Part shown: piece after piece, positions 1 through 6,729 of the stretch
How positions within the stretch are numbered: the first letter of the stretch is position 1
How the letters are laid out: each line of letters starts with the position of its first letter
Source of the DNA: a virus
Strand: one strand, 5' to 3'
DNA length: 35,754 nucleotides
Virus record (IMG/VR): IMGVR_UViG_3300037189_003849
Span: 1 to 35,754 of that record
Notes under the pieces: generated by a model
What the model was told of the DNA's origin: nothing
What the model saw: only the letters and a program-made list of their open reading frames with translations
Databases searched by the model: none
Position numbers and translations under genes: made by a program

Positions 1-87
1 CAACCAAGCCACTGATACGAAGTCCGTATTCAATCTGCTCTTGCATGGACGTAATGACACCCAGTATTGGAGCAAACGTGCCGACTA
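1..87. repeat. Left copy of 87-bp terminal direct repeat
   Basis: Bases 1-87 are identical to bases 35668-35754. Because a gene (holin-like) runs through the repeat when the ends are joined, this is the overlap of a circular or circularly permuted molecule. An exact 87-base overlap also fits the k-mer overlap left by a de Bruijn assembler, so it need not be a physical terminal repeat. Confidence 0.95.
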
Positions 88-112
88 CGCTATGGAAAAG
101 TTCTCTATTCAT
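1..112 (-). CDS. Holin-like small membrane protein, 5' part (gene continues across the junction)
   Basis: The ATG lies at 112-110 on the minus strand. The frame stays open to base 1 and continues in the right-hand copy to a TGA at 35615-35617, giving 54 residues (MNRELFHSVVGTFAPILG...). Two hydrophobic stretches are visible (about residues 7-24 and 33-50) separated by a short polar turn (EQIEYG), followed by a basic C-terminus ending KKL. That pattern and the position directly before the endolysin fit a small two-segment holin that would open the inner membrane. It overlaps the end of the DUF1353 gene by 8 bases and the endolysin start by 25. There is no sequence-family match from memory, so the holin call rests on topology and context. 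Confidence 0.65.
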   Translation of the reverse strand, partial: MNRELFHSVVGTFAPILGVITSMQEQIEYGLRISGLV

Positions 113-512
113 CTGGCTGGAAATCATCTTGTAGTTTGCTTTTCTTGTATCCCTTCCATCCGCCAAGGCGAACAGCGCGGTAAATGGTTTTTCTCACAAG
201 CCAGCCAACTCCAATCTCCTGCATTGCGTCAAGGAATATCTTGTCTGCGGTTGCGCGGTCGATGCGCCATGTGCTTACGTTGGAATAGAGATAGTCGTGG
301 ATTAACGCCGCCTCGAAATAGCTGCCAGTTGGAGAGAAGATAGACCAGAACACCCGTGGGATAGATGCGCCATCCGTAAGGAATCCAGTGGGAACGGTTA
401 GCCAACCTATCCGCGAATTGTATCTGAATGGAGCGGTGAGCATAAACGTCCGGCTTCCTCTGCGGATGCCAGCTAACGCGAACTCTGCTCTGTCTGGAAA
501 TTTGTCGCTCAT
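105..512 (-). CDS. DUF1353 family phage protein
   Basis: A 135-residue protein starting MSDKFPDRAEF. The ATG at 512 overlaps the stop of the preceding gene by 4 bases (ATGA), which decides this start over an in-frame ATG at 575. It carries the DUF1353 hallmarks: a 'FLTDGASIPR' segment followed by a W, and 'ALIHDYLYS' about 30 residues later. The conserved Asp and His residues make a metal-binding or hydrolase-like site possible. Phage DUF1353 genes often sit beside lysis genes, as here (holin and endolysin follow), so a role in lysis or cell-wall interaction is a guess from context. The molecular function of the family is not established. Confidence 0.85.
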   Translation of the reverse strand: MSDKFPDRAEFALAGIRRGSRTFMLTAPFRYNSRIGWLTVPTGFLTDGASIPRVFWSIFSPTGSYFEAALIHDYLYSNVSTWRIDRATADKIFLDAMQEIGVGWLVRKTIYRAVRLGGWKGYKKSKLQDDFQPDE

Positions 513-796
513 GCCCAGAAAATGTTTGGGACTTCTTCTGAGATTGGTCTTGGCGTGTCGGAAGTAGATGCCCAATAGATAAACTCATCTGCACCTTCGG
601 GAACCGAAAGCCCAACAAGGTCACGGAATAGAACCCAGTAGTCCGTGCCGTTATGTTCACCGATTTCGTGCAGGGCGTAGGCGTGGGTTGCTGTGATTGG
701 CTCAACCACTCCCGCGTTGTTCATCGCGTAGCCGCTGGTAACGGCGAACTGCTCGGCAACGGCTTTGCTTGGGAATTTAAGAAGGTAATCCTGCAT
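509..796 (-). CDS. Hypothetical phage protein (95 aa)
   Basis: Reads MQDYLLKFPSKAVAEQFAVT and continues with a stretch resembling small phage proteins next to tail fibres ('HEIGEHNGTDYWVLFRDLVG'). It contains no membrane segment and no cysteine motif. It is translationally coupled on both sides: its ATG shares a base with the stop of the fibre gene (TAATG), and its stop overlaps the DUF1353 start (ATGA). The position between fibre and lysis genes suggests a fibre chaperone or accessory role, but nothing in the sequence shows this. Confidence 0.8.
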   Translation of the reverse strand: MQDYLLKFPSKAVAEQFAVTSGYAMNNAGVVEPITATHAYALHEIGEHNGTDYWVLFRDLVGLSVPEGADEFIYWASTSDTPRPISEEVPNIFWA

Positions 797-2088
797 TATG
801 TTGTGATGGTTGTGAGCTTCGCATTAGCTAGGCGTTTCTTGAAGTAGCGAGCAGAAACGATACATCCACACATAGTGTTTCCAGCTTGTCCAGCACCTAT
901 TCTCATGCGATCAACTGTTGGAATAGTCCCGCTGGTATCAGTTACCGCAGCACCTCCGTTGATGCTAGATGCAAAGTCATTTAATTTGTAAGCACCTGCC
1001 AGCTTGAATGGAGTATTTGCAACCACCGTTCCAGCGTCTATCGCTACTAAGTCACTTCCGCCGTCTGTGACCTTGAAAAATGGATTTGTCCCCTCTGTTC
1101 TAAGGCGGATCATTTCGTTGGCTGTATTATCGTCTGCTGCAAAAACAGTCCTGTCCCCGTTGGCTGGAGTGAAAGCGTTTACAAGCATTGTCCCCTCGCT
1201 TGCATTATACATCCCCGTAAAGTCACTGCCAGTAATCGAGCAAACATCTACACTCCGAACCACGGACGCTGCCACGGTCGGGATGTAGGATGTGGGGAAG
1301 GCTCCTGCTTCTAGCTGTGCGCCCCAGAGATGTAACCCCAGTGATGTGTTGCCCAAATAGCTTTCAGTTCCGAACACACCAAGCGTGGGGGTGGAACCAG
1401 TGCATAAATCAAATGAGCCGTTCCCAACTCCACCAGACCTAACGGCTGATAAAGTGCATCTGTACCACCCATTTGATAGTTGGGTTATTGTTTGTGATCT
1501 GGATGTGTAAGTTGAGCTAAGTCCCGTTGCTGTTTGAGTTACTGAACCAGAACCACTTAACAGAAATGTTGTGGTTATCCAGTTACCTGTGGCAAAAATA
1601 AGTCTGAGGTTAATGTTGCTTCGCCCATTAGCCTTAACAAATACAGATAATGTAGCATCGGTTAGTGATGACGCAGCAAAAAACGTAAGGTGTTCACCAA
1701 CCGTGGCTGTTTCAAAAAATGAATCGGCATCACTCCCCCCATTAGGAGATGTAACATTATCGCTAGTCACAGTTACGTTATTTTTCGTCCAGACACTTTG
1801 GGCAAAATCGTCGCTACGAGTGAAATTGTTAGTCCTACTCTCCTCAATAAGTAGCCCTTTACAAGCTAGGGTGATTGGATCGTGGTCGAAACGTGCGGCG
1901 TTTATCGCGGCGGATTGGATCAGTCCATCGCTGTCGATGAAGGTGGCCGTGGAAGCTCGCGTGAACACGGGAGTCGGACCTTTGCGAGCCGTGAGGCTCT
2001 TGTCAGCGGCGAATTGGAGGTCGAGGGAAAGTCCATCGGCATTCAAAGAACCGCCATTAACCAGCATATTTCCAAGTGAGTAATTCAT
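796..2088 (-). CDS. Tail fibre / head-spike-type protein with lectin-like fold (430 aa)
   Basis: A Ser/Thr/Gly-rich protein of 430 residues. Residues about 40-95 carry the pattern 'FTRASTATFID...AARFDHDP...GLLIEESRTN', which recurs at the start of many phage receptor-binding and spike proteins. The following roughly 300 residues are beta-rich, without Cys pairs, and look like two concanavalin/LamG-type carbohydrate-binding domains ('WYRCTLSA', 'LHLWGAQLEAGAFPTSYIPT' region, then a C-terminal jelly-roll-like part). The inferred role is adsorption to surface glycans. Its ATG overlaps the stop of the upstream connector-like gene (TAATG). The short N-terminus before the lectin part could be the virion anchor. 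Confidence 0.75.
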   Translation of the reverse strand: MNYSLGNMLVNGGSLNADGLSLDLQFAADKSLTARKGPTPVFTRASTATFIDSDGLIQSAAINAARFDHDPITLACKGLLIEESRTNNFTRSDDFAQSVWTKNNVTVTSDNVTSPNGGSDADSFFETATVGEHLTFFAASSLTDATLSVFVKANGRSNINLRLIFATGNWITTTFLLSGSGSVTQTATGLSSTYTSRSQTITQLSNGWYRCTLSAVRSGGVGNGSFDLCTGSTPTLGVFGTESYLGNTSLGLHLWGAQLEAGAFPTSYIPTVAASVVRSVDVCSITGSDFTGMYNASEGTMLVNAFTPANGDRTVFAADDNTANEMIRLRTEGTNPFFKVTDGGSDLVAIDAGTVVANTPFKLAGAYKLNDFASSINGGAAVTDTSGTIPTVDRMRIGAGQAGNTMCGCIVSARYFKKRLANAKLTTITT

Positions 2089-2702
2089 TAGTAGCGCATC
2101 TGCATGTTAGCGTTTGTGAATATTCTGTTTGCAACAAGCTGCAATGTATGTTGCTCGTCAATGCGAATCATTTCCTCTTGAAGCAGCATATCCGCCTCTT
2201 GGTCTGCCAGTGCCGCTTTCTCCTGCTGTCCTTCCGCCCGAAGGTAATCCGCATAAGTGCCGTGCGCCATGTATTGAAACCACTCAGCGGGAATGGCTGT
2301 TGACTCGCCGCTACCATCTCCGAATGTTTCGGTGAACTGCTTCTTGTATGTGACAAACGCCTCCGTAGGGCTTGTATTGCCAGCAACCAGCGTGGCTCCA
2401 GCGGCAGTCACCATTATGTCATACTCTTGGACGGATGTGGTGATGAAAGGGGCTTGCACATGGATACGCAAGTAGGTGTCAATCGCGTCCTTTCCGCTTT
2501 CGGTGTATGGGACAATATCGTTTGAAACAGCCCGTTGTTCACCGATCTTGAGATAACGAGGCCAGTAATTCGTTGACCGGAACGCCCTCAATGCCCTCCG
2601 GTTAATCAGAGCCTTAATCCTCCCAAGCTCCAGTGTGGCAAAGACAACCCCGCACAGCGACTGAATTAAGGAAAGCAGTTCAGCGTAGGTTCTTGTCTGC
2701 AT
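2088..2702 (-). CDS. Head-tail connector / tail tubular protein A-like (204 aa)
   Basis: A mostly helical protein of 204 residues. Visible segments: an N-terminal 'TYAELLSLIQSLCGV', a 'NRRALRAFRSTNYWPRY' stretch, and a C-terminal helical 'PAEWFQYMAHGTYADYLRAEGQ' followed by E/Q-rich helix. The length and the Tyr/Trp-rich early part are like the gp11/adaptor class (about 200 aa) that docks under the portal of short-tailed phages. The call is by length, composition and location between capsid and fibre genes, not by a named motif. It starts at the TGATG overlap with the preceding small gene. Confidence 0.5.
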   Translation of the reverse strand: MQTRTYAELLSLIQSLCGVVFATLELGRIKALINRRALRAFRSTNYWPRYLKIGEQRAVSNDIVPYTESGKDAIDTYLRIHVQAPFITTSVQEYDIMVTAAGATLVAGNTSPTEAFVTYKKQFTETFGDGSGESTAIPAEWFQYMAHGTYADYLRAEGQQEKAALADQEADMLLQEEMIRIDEQHTLQLVANRIFTNANMQMRY

Positions 2703-2980
2703 CAGATATTCCCGGCTTTAAGGTGTGATTGTGATTTGAAAAAGTCACGGACGAACTCCCGGTCATCCCAGCATTCATTTCCGTATTTGTTTGCAAGTAA
2801 CATGTACTCACGTTGCGGAATTGATCCAACGGGTTTTCCCGCGATGGACTTAGCTTCACGCATTTTCCTTGCTTCAGCAGCGGCTTCAATCTCTCTGCGC
2901 TTCTCCAAGCTCTCGATGAACTTGCGTCCAGAGCATAGCTCACGGACAAGGGCAGCATTGATTTCTTCGTCAACCAGCAT
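2702..2980 (-). CDS. Hypothetical protein (92 aa) following the capsid block
   Basis: A charged helical protein ('SLEKRREIEAAAEARKMREAK' region at about residues 23-43, likely a single long helix) with a C-terminal part containing W and 'DDREFVRDFFKS'. The T-rich tail of the terminator that ends the capsid block reaches right to its ATG, so its own expression must come from read-through or a separate start. No family recognised. Confidence 0.75.
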   Translation of the reverse strand: MLVDEEINAALVRELCSGRKFIESLEKRREIEAAAEARKMREAKSIAGKPVGSIPQREYMLLANKYGNECWDDREFVRDFFKSQSHLKAGNI

Positions 2981-3019
2981 AAAGAAAGAAAGGGGAGGGA
3001 GATTTTAACCTCCCTCCCC
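2978..3019 (-). terminator. Rho-independent terminator ending the capsid block
   Basis: Arms GGGGAGGGAG (2992-3001) and CTCCCTCCCC (3010-3019) pair perfectly over 10 bp around an 8-nt A/T loop. On the minus strand the hairpin is followed by TTTCTTTCTTT. It lies 10 bases after the stop of the decoration-like gene and abuts the start codon at 2980. Confidence 0.8.
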
Positions 3020-3028
3020 GATTTGGGT

Positions 3029-3445
3029 TTATGGGGTGATCTCGAACGGATTGAGGATGGTCAGACCAAACACAATCTCACCACCAGTGATGCTTGAAAC
3101 AGTTCCGCCAAGAGTAGCGATAATGTTCACTGGCGAGGTGGTGTTGTTGATGTAACCAGGCTCGGTATCGACTAGCGATCCCGTATTGTAAGCCGTTGCG
3201 ACCAGAGCATCAAGGTCAGTCGATGCAATAAGTCCAGCAGCAGTTCCGGTAACGCCAAGTGTCAGAGTAATGTCAGAAGCACCTGTGATGGCACTAATGA
3301 CAGTTACAGAGGCATTGGTGACGATACCACCGCGAGGAACTACACCGATTGTCTTTGCTGATGTGCCAGCAGCAACAAGGTCAGTGGCAGTCATGCGGAA
3401 GTAGTGGGTAAACCCACGCGATTCATTATTAGCTAGTTGAGGCAT
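3029..3445 (-). CDS. Probable capsid decoration / head fibre-type protein (138 aa)
   Basis: A small, Ala/Thr/Val/Ile-rich, almost Lys-free beta-type protein ('IGVVPRGGIVTNASVTVISAITGASDITLTLGVTG', seen in segments over residues 33-66), with no Cys. It lies 27 bases after the major capsid gene and shares its promoter and terminator, which fits a highly expressed head-surface or head-completion protein. Its leader is A-rich (GACAAAAAGAAAG) without an SD. The family is not identified by name. Confidence 0.65.
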   Translation of the reverse strand: MPQLANNESRGFTHYFRMTATDLVAAGTSAKTIGVVPRGGIVTNASVTVISAITGASDITLTLGVTGTAAGLIASTDLDALVATAYNTGSLVDTEPGYINNTTSPVNIIATLGGTVSSITGGEIVFGLTILNPFEITP

Positions 3446-3472
3446 ATTTTTGTTTCTTTCTTTTTGTCAGGA

Positions 3473-4468
3473 TTAGTATGCGATTTTGCCGTGGGCTTGG
3501 GGATGCTTGACGCACAGGGTTCCAGCAACGTCAATGAAGCCGCGCTCGCCGCCACCTTGGTTCTCAAGGCGAGTAGCACCCATAGGAATCAGGGTGTTGA
3601 AGCCCAGATACTTAGGATTGAGGACGTAACCCACGTTGGTCGAACTAGTTGGCATACAGCTAGGGTTGCCGTTCACGATCTTAACAAGGCCGAAGTCAGA
3701 GTCATACAGATTCACCGAAAGGGTGATTTGCTTGCTCGTAGCGTCTTGGTTGACGTGGTAGGTAACACCAGCCGAAGCAGGGGTTGCACGGGTGAAGTTG
3801 CTGACAACCTGGCGAAGTGCCACGTTAGCAACAAGGGTCAGGCTGTTCATCTCACCGTTCTTGGCGAAGATGGAACCAATCATCGTGTTGAACGAGGACT
3901 CACTGAGCGTCGAAGCAATGATCGAACCAGATGGAGTGCGGTAAGCAGCGGGAACCGGGTTGGTTGCTTGGGCAGAGGACTGAATCCACTTGCCAAGGCA
4001 GCGCATTCCGTAGGGAGTGCCAGCACCGTTCTCAACCGTCATCTCGTTATCGGAGGCGATGGTGGCTTCGATGTCGCGCTTGATTTCACGCATGGACTTC
4101 GCTTCCGCTTGTGCCACGTTAGCAGGGCCGACACTGGTGACAGCTTGCTGAAGGTTGGACACAATGTAGTCACGGCGCATGAGTTGGATGTAGTTTCCAA
4201 GACGGGCGCGATCCGCGAACTTGTCGGAGAACGAGGTAACGTCGGAACCTTCGCTGATACCCGTTGTGGCGGGGGCGGCGAGGGAATCAACAGTCCACTC
4301 GGTGTAAGTGGCAGATGCTTTACCCTTGCCGCAGAGCGAAAGGATAGGAGTCTCTTCCGGTGCGAGGATGGAAAGCTCGTTGCTTAGATCCTCACGGTTG
4401 GAGACGGCGGAACCCTGACCCGCTTTTGCGGCTGGGGCTGATGGCTGATAAGTATTTGAGATAGGCAT
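3473..4468 (-). CDS. Major capsid protein, SU10/DUF5309 type (331 aa)
   Basis: 331 residues, the usual size for an HK97-fold capsid subunit of this family. The N-terminal part shows the DUF5309/SU10-like pattern: 'NREDLSNELSILAPEETPILSL', then 'TEWTVDSLA', an 'EGSDV' element, and 'NYIQLMRRDYIVSN' followed by an amphipathic helix 'AQAEAKSMREIKRDIEATI' (spine helix). The rest has beta-rich A-domain-like sequence. It follows the scaffold gene by 18 bases and precedes the decoration-like gene. The leader (CAACCAACTAAGAAA) lacks an SD although this should be the most abundant product. Long antisense frames exist over it but lack protein-like composition. Confidence 0.88.
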   Translation of the reverse strand: MPISNTYQPSAPAAKAGQGSAVSNREDLSNELSILAPEETPILSLCGKGKASATYTEWTVDSLAAPATTGISEGSDVTSFSDKFADRARLGNYIQLMRRDYIVSNLQQAVTSVGPANVAQAEAKSMREIKRDIEATIASDNEMTVENGAGTPYGMRCLGKWIQSSAQATNPVPAAYRTPSGSIIASTLSESSFNTMIGSIFAKNGEMNSLTLVANVALRQVVSNFTRATPASAGVTYHVNQDATSKQITLSVNLYDSDFGLVKIVNGNPSCMPTSSTNVGYVLNPKYLGFNTLIPMGATRLENQGGGERGFIDVAGTLCVKHPQAHGKIAY

Positions 4469-4486
4469 TTTCTTAGTTGGTTGAAT

Positions 4487-5497
4487 TTATTTGTATTTAG
4501 CGATTCTAGCAGCAACCCATTCTTCCGGACTCCCACTTTTTTCAAAGCGGCTGTATGCGTCCGTCCCCTTTTTCGTGGAGGGGGTCGAGGATTTCGCAGC
4601 TCCCGCACCAAATGGCGAAGATGATGGGCTGATTTTCAGCTTGTTCGCCACCGCAGGTTGCTTCTTGATTCTCGTTCCTCCATTGATGGAGTTAGCTGCA
4701 TGAGCCAGGATGTATTCGATTTGATAGCCAATTTCAGGAACTTGTTTGCGTAGCTTGTCGATAAGCGGGTCAGACATTAAATCCTTGAATTGTTTTCCGA
4801 TAGTCGTGGACTCATCCTTGATGTCGGGAACTTCTTCTTCTGCCGCTGCGATGTATTGACCTTTCAACTGTTCCATCTGGGCGATCTGCTGGAGATGCGC
4901 CTGTTGAGCGGGAATGTATTTCGTCAACGCCTCACGAGCGTTTCGGTTGGCTTTACGAATCTGCTGCTTGGTGAACTCGCGGTCTCCAACTAGGATTATG
5001 TCCTCAGAACGGTAATCTTCGTATTCCTCCAATAGCTCATCAGTTGAATCGAGGGTTTTCTCAAGTTCCTTGTATTTCGCCTTTAGGTCATCGAATGACT
5101 GTATTTCGCGGAATGGGTTTTGTTCTTGAGGGACTTCCTTGATTTCCGGTTGAGACTGAATCTTTTCCTCCAAGGCTTTCTTCTGAGCGGTTAGCTCGCC
5201 AATCCGTTGAAGGAGTCGGCTCTTACCCTTTTTGGCTAAAGATTGAATCTGCTCCGTGGTCAATGACAGTAGATCAATTTCGCTTTCCTCTTCCTCCTCT
5301 TCGGGTTCTTCCTCTGTTTCGGTTTCCTCTTCTTCGGCGGGAATCTCTTCCTCCTCAGTTTCGGGTTCTTCTTCTTCGGGTTGCTCCTCGGATTCAGGTT
5401 CTGGATTTTGTCTTGCCGTTCTCTGAGCTACAAGCTCTTCAAATGACAGGTTAGACACTGATTCGATAGCTTCAGCGGTAGCTTCTGGATTGCTCAT
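4487..5497 (-). CDS. Capsid scaffolding protein (336 aa)
   Basis: Immediately before the capsid gene, as scaffolds usually are. Residues about 33-75 are a nearly pure Glu/Pro/Thr tract (repeats of EEE, ETE, PEEEEE), followed by a long predicted coiled coil (about 75-240, many K/E/Q/L heptads: 'KKALEEKIQSQPEIKE', 'DDLKAKYKELEKTLD', 'AREALTKYIPAQQAHLQQIAQME'). The C-terminal part is basic and Ser-rich with a K-rich end, the usual capsid-binding helix position. It assembles with the capsid protein into the procapsid. The start MSNPEATAEAIE is 34-35 nt downstream of the predicted TSS. Confidence 0.85.
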   Translation of the reverse strand: MSNPEATAEAIESVSNLSFEELVAQRTARQNPEPESEEQPEEEEPETEEEEIPAEEEETETEEEPEEEEEESEIDLLSLTTEQIQSLAKKGKSRLLQRIGELTAQKKALEEKIQSQPEIKEVPQEQNPFREIQSFDDLKAKYKELEKTLDSTDELLEEYEDYRSEDIILVGDREFTKQQIRKANRNAREALTKYIPAQQAHLQQIAQMEQLKGQYIAAAEEEVPDIKDESTTIGKQFKDLMSDPLIDKLRKQVPEIGYQIEYILAHAANSINGGTRIKKQPAVANKLKISPSSSPFGAGAAKSSTPSTKKGTDAYSRFEKSGSPEEWVAARIAKYK

Positions 5498-5538
5498 ATT
5501 GGAAACGCCATTTACGCTCGGCGGTGCGACTTGAAAGA

Positions 5539-5567
5539 GCTTTATGCGAATTTATTGCAGTTGTCAA
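5539..5567 (-). promoter_or_regulatory. Sigma70-type promoter for the scaffold/capsid block
   Basis: On the minus strand: TTGACA (5567-5562), 17-bp spacer, TAAAGC (5544-5539). The -35 is a perfect consensus; the -10 matches TATAAT at 3 of 6. The predicted start near 5532 leaves a short leader before the scaffold ATG at 5497. Confidence 0.65.
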
Positions 5568-5586
5568 TAGGCGATGTAAATTCATT

Positions 5587-5627
5587 GAAGATTTTTCTTG
5601 CGCTGTCAGAAAAACATGGGTAGATTT
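5587..5627 (+). repeat. Diverged tandem repeat, copy 1
   Basis: Begins GAAGATTTTTCTTGCG and ends TAGATTT. It matches the copy at 5700-5740 at 32 of 41 positions. A terminator-like hairpin follows each copy on the plus strand. Confidence 0.7.
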
Positions 5628-5659
5628 CTGCTTGTCGGGAATCAATTCGACTTTCAGAG

Positions 5660-5695
5660 AAACGCTCCCCTTTCGCGAGGGGGGCGTTTTTATTT
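5660..5695 (+). terminator. Terminator-like hairpin, plus strand
   Basis: AAACGCTCCCC (5660-5670) pairs with the GGGGGGCGTTT arm at 5679-5689 (one G-T wobble) around an 8-nt loop, followed by TTTTATTTT. On the minus strand the T-tail is weak. There is no protein gene upstream on the plus strand, so it would end a short non-coding RNA. Confidence 0.65.
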
Positions 5696-5699
5696 TCAG

Positions 5700-5740
5700 G
5701 AAGATTTCTCTTGCGTTGGTGAAAAAACCTGCTTAGATTT
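5700..5740 (+). repeat. Diverged tandem repeat, copy 2
   Basis: Begins GAAGATTTCTCTTGCG and ends TAGATTT. In this copy CGTTGGTG and, just after it, CACCAACG form a perfect 8-bp stem enclosing the conserved AAAAAAC...TAGATTT part. Confidence 0.7.
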
Positions 5741-5805
5741 GCACCAACGAGAGGTAGGACTCATCGTTAGAGTTTTCTCCACGCCGCCGCTTGATCGCAT
5801 GGCTT

Positions 5806-5855
5806 AAAGGACTAGCACGGGTTTTCCTACCTCCTCGTGCTAGTCCTTTTCATTT
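5806..5855 (+). terminator. Strong terminator-like hairpin, plus strand
   Basis: AAAGGACTAGCACG (5806-5819) pairs perfectly over 14 bp with CGTGCTAGTCCTTT (5836-5849) around a 16-nt loop, followed on the plus strand by a T-rich tail (TTTTCATTT). No plus-strand protein gene precedes it. Confidence 0.7.
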
Positions 5856-6237
5856 AGGCTAGTTTCTCTTGGAACGAGTCAGCCAGGAGAACGGGCAAAG
5901 GGGTCGCAATCATGTGTTGTGATATTCAGAAGTGGACGCAATCCGTCTCTTAATGGATACAGCAGCACAAGGCACAAGACTTCATCACCATTAGGCTCGC
6001 GGCTAGCTCTGACTCCGATCTGTCATCTAGCATCCGTAACGGCTACAATCCGAAGCGGGGGGAAGAGCGTAAAACCGAATCAGGTCTCTGGAAGCAGGGG
6101 TTCTGCATGGTGAACCAAGGCACATAGGATTGCGGTAACGCAGCCCTAAGAGATCGGTTTGGCTTTATCCTCTCGGGGAGAATAATTTTGAGCGAAGCGA
6201 ACTGACAGAAAAGGGAAACTAACCCCGCAACAAACAC

Positions 6238-6260
6238 AAACAGAAGAACCGTAGAGGAAT
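6238..6260 (+). repeat. 23-bp direct repeat, copy 1
   Basis: Begins AAACAGAAGAACCGTAGAGG and runs on for three more bases (AAT). It is identical to 6411-6433 and lies 14 bases before the ATG of the 50-residue plus-strand gene. Confidence 0.95.
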
Positions 6261-6274
6261 AACCATTTAAAATT

Positions 6275-6427
6275 ATGAATGATTTAAGGCCACAAAAAGC
6301 AGGACACAAGCAACTTGGTAAAATGACAAAGAAAGAACTTCTTGATGAGATTAAACGATTAGATGAAGTTATTCAAATCACAGCAAGAAGGCTTGATGCG
6401 TTAAAGTGCAAAACAGAAGAACCGTAG
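6275..6427 (+). CDS. Small plus-strand gene within the island (50 aa)
   Basis: Encodes MNDLRPQKAGHKQLGKMTKK followed by a charged helix (ELLDEIKRLDEVIQITARRLDA in two parts) and ends KTEEP. The composition is that of a real soluble helical protein, and codon use is more A/T-rich than the flanking minus-strand genes. The first 23-bp repeat supplies an AGAGGAAT purine stretch upstream; the second encodes the last residues and stop. It is the only convincing coding frame on the plus strand in the left two thirds of the genome. Function unknown; it could be an inserted extra gene. Confidence 0.55.
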   Translation: MNDLRPQKAGHKQLGKMTKKELLDEIKRLDEVIQITARRLDALKCKTEEP

Positions 6428-6452
6428 AGGAATTGCTGCCCCTCTACGGTTC
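6406..6452 (-). terminator. Minus-strand terminator upstream of the capsid block
   Basis: GAACCGTAGAGG (6419-6430) pairs perfectly with CCTCTACGGTTC (6441-6452), 12 bp with a 10-nt loop. On the minus strand it is followed by TTCTGTTTTG. It lies about 65 bases after the stop of the 70-residue gene, ending the portal-side transcript. The left arm is part of the second 23-bp repeat. Confidence 0.65.
6411..6433 (+). repeat. 23-bp direct repeat, copy 2
   Basis: Exact second copy of 6238-6260, with a 173-bp period. It contains the stop codon of the 50-residue gene and one arm of the 6419-6452 hairpin. Confidence 0.95.
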
Positions 6453-6516
6453 CCTGAACACACAAACACGCCGAAAACGAAACGGCAAAGCAATAAAAGC
6501 AGAGCGTGTTGAAATG

Positions 6517-6729
6517 TCAACTTTCTTTTTTCAACAGAGATAGAAGTTCATCCAATGTCGAAACGCTGCCGACAATCTTCATTACCTCATTGGTTTCCGC
6601 ACACTGGCGAAGGTCTGCAAAGAATCTCTCGCGCTCGTCTTGGATGAACTGGATGATTGCTTTGAACTCGTCACGGTCAGATAAAGCGTCAACAGCTTGC
6701 TGAATGGTTGGTTTAGGTAGTGGTGTCAT
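6517..6729 (-). CDS. Hypothetical small helical protein (70 aa)
   Basis: Reads MTPLPKPTIQQAVDALSDRD and continues with helices rich in charged residues ('FIQDERERFFADLRQCAET') and an LLSLLKK end. Last gene before the minus-strand terminator and coupled to the HNH-motif gene (4-base overlap). No family recognised; possibly oligomeric through the helices. Confidence 0.75.
   Translation of the reverse strand: MTPLPKPTIQQAVDALSDRDEFKAIIQFIQDERERFFADLRQCAETNEVMKIVGSVSTLDELLSLLKKES

Larger units (their letters stand above)
5498..6516. other. 1-kb gene-poor island before the capsid block
   Basis: Over about 1 kb no minus-strand gene is convincing, although all neighbouring genes are minus-strand and tightly packed. 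It holds, left to right: the capsid promoter; a diverged tandem repeat (5587-5627 and 5700-5740); two hairpins with plus-strand T-tails; a stretch (5860-6235) with only very short frames and several small stem-loops (TGCG-GTAA-CGCA near 6133, GGTTC/GAACC near 6100, a CTC/GAG hairpin near 6170 followed by AATAATTTT); a 50-codon plus-strand frame between 23-bp repeats; and a minus-strand terminator. It looks like a region of structured RNA rather than protein genes. Confidence 0.6.

Noticed and set aside
3437-4387. 316-codon open frame antisense to the capsid gene
   Set aside because: It is a shadow of the well-supported capsid gene on the other strand; composition is His/Arg/Gly-rich and unlike a protein family.
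6043-6309. 88-codon minus-strand frame in the gene-poor island
   Set aside because: It overlaps the 23-bp repeat and the small plus-strand gene; there is no consistent protein character and no coupling to neighbours.
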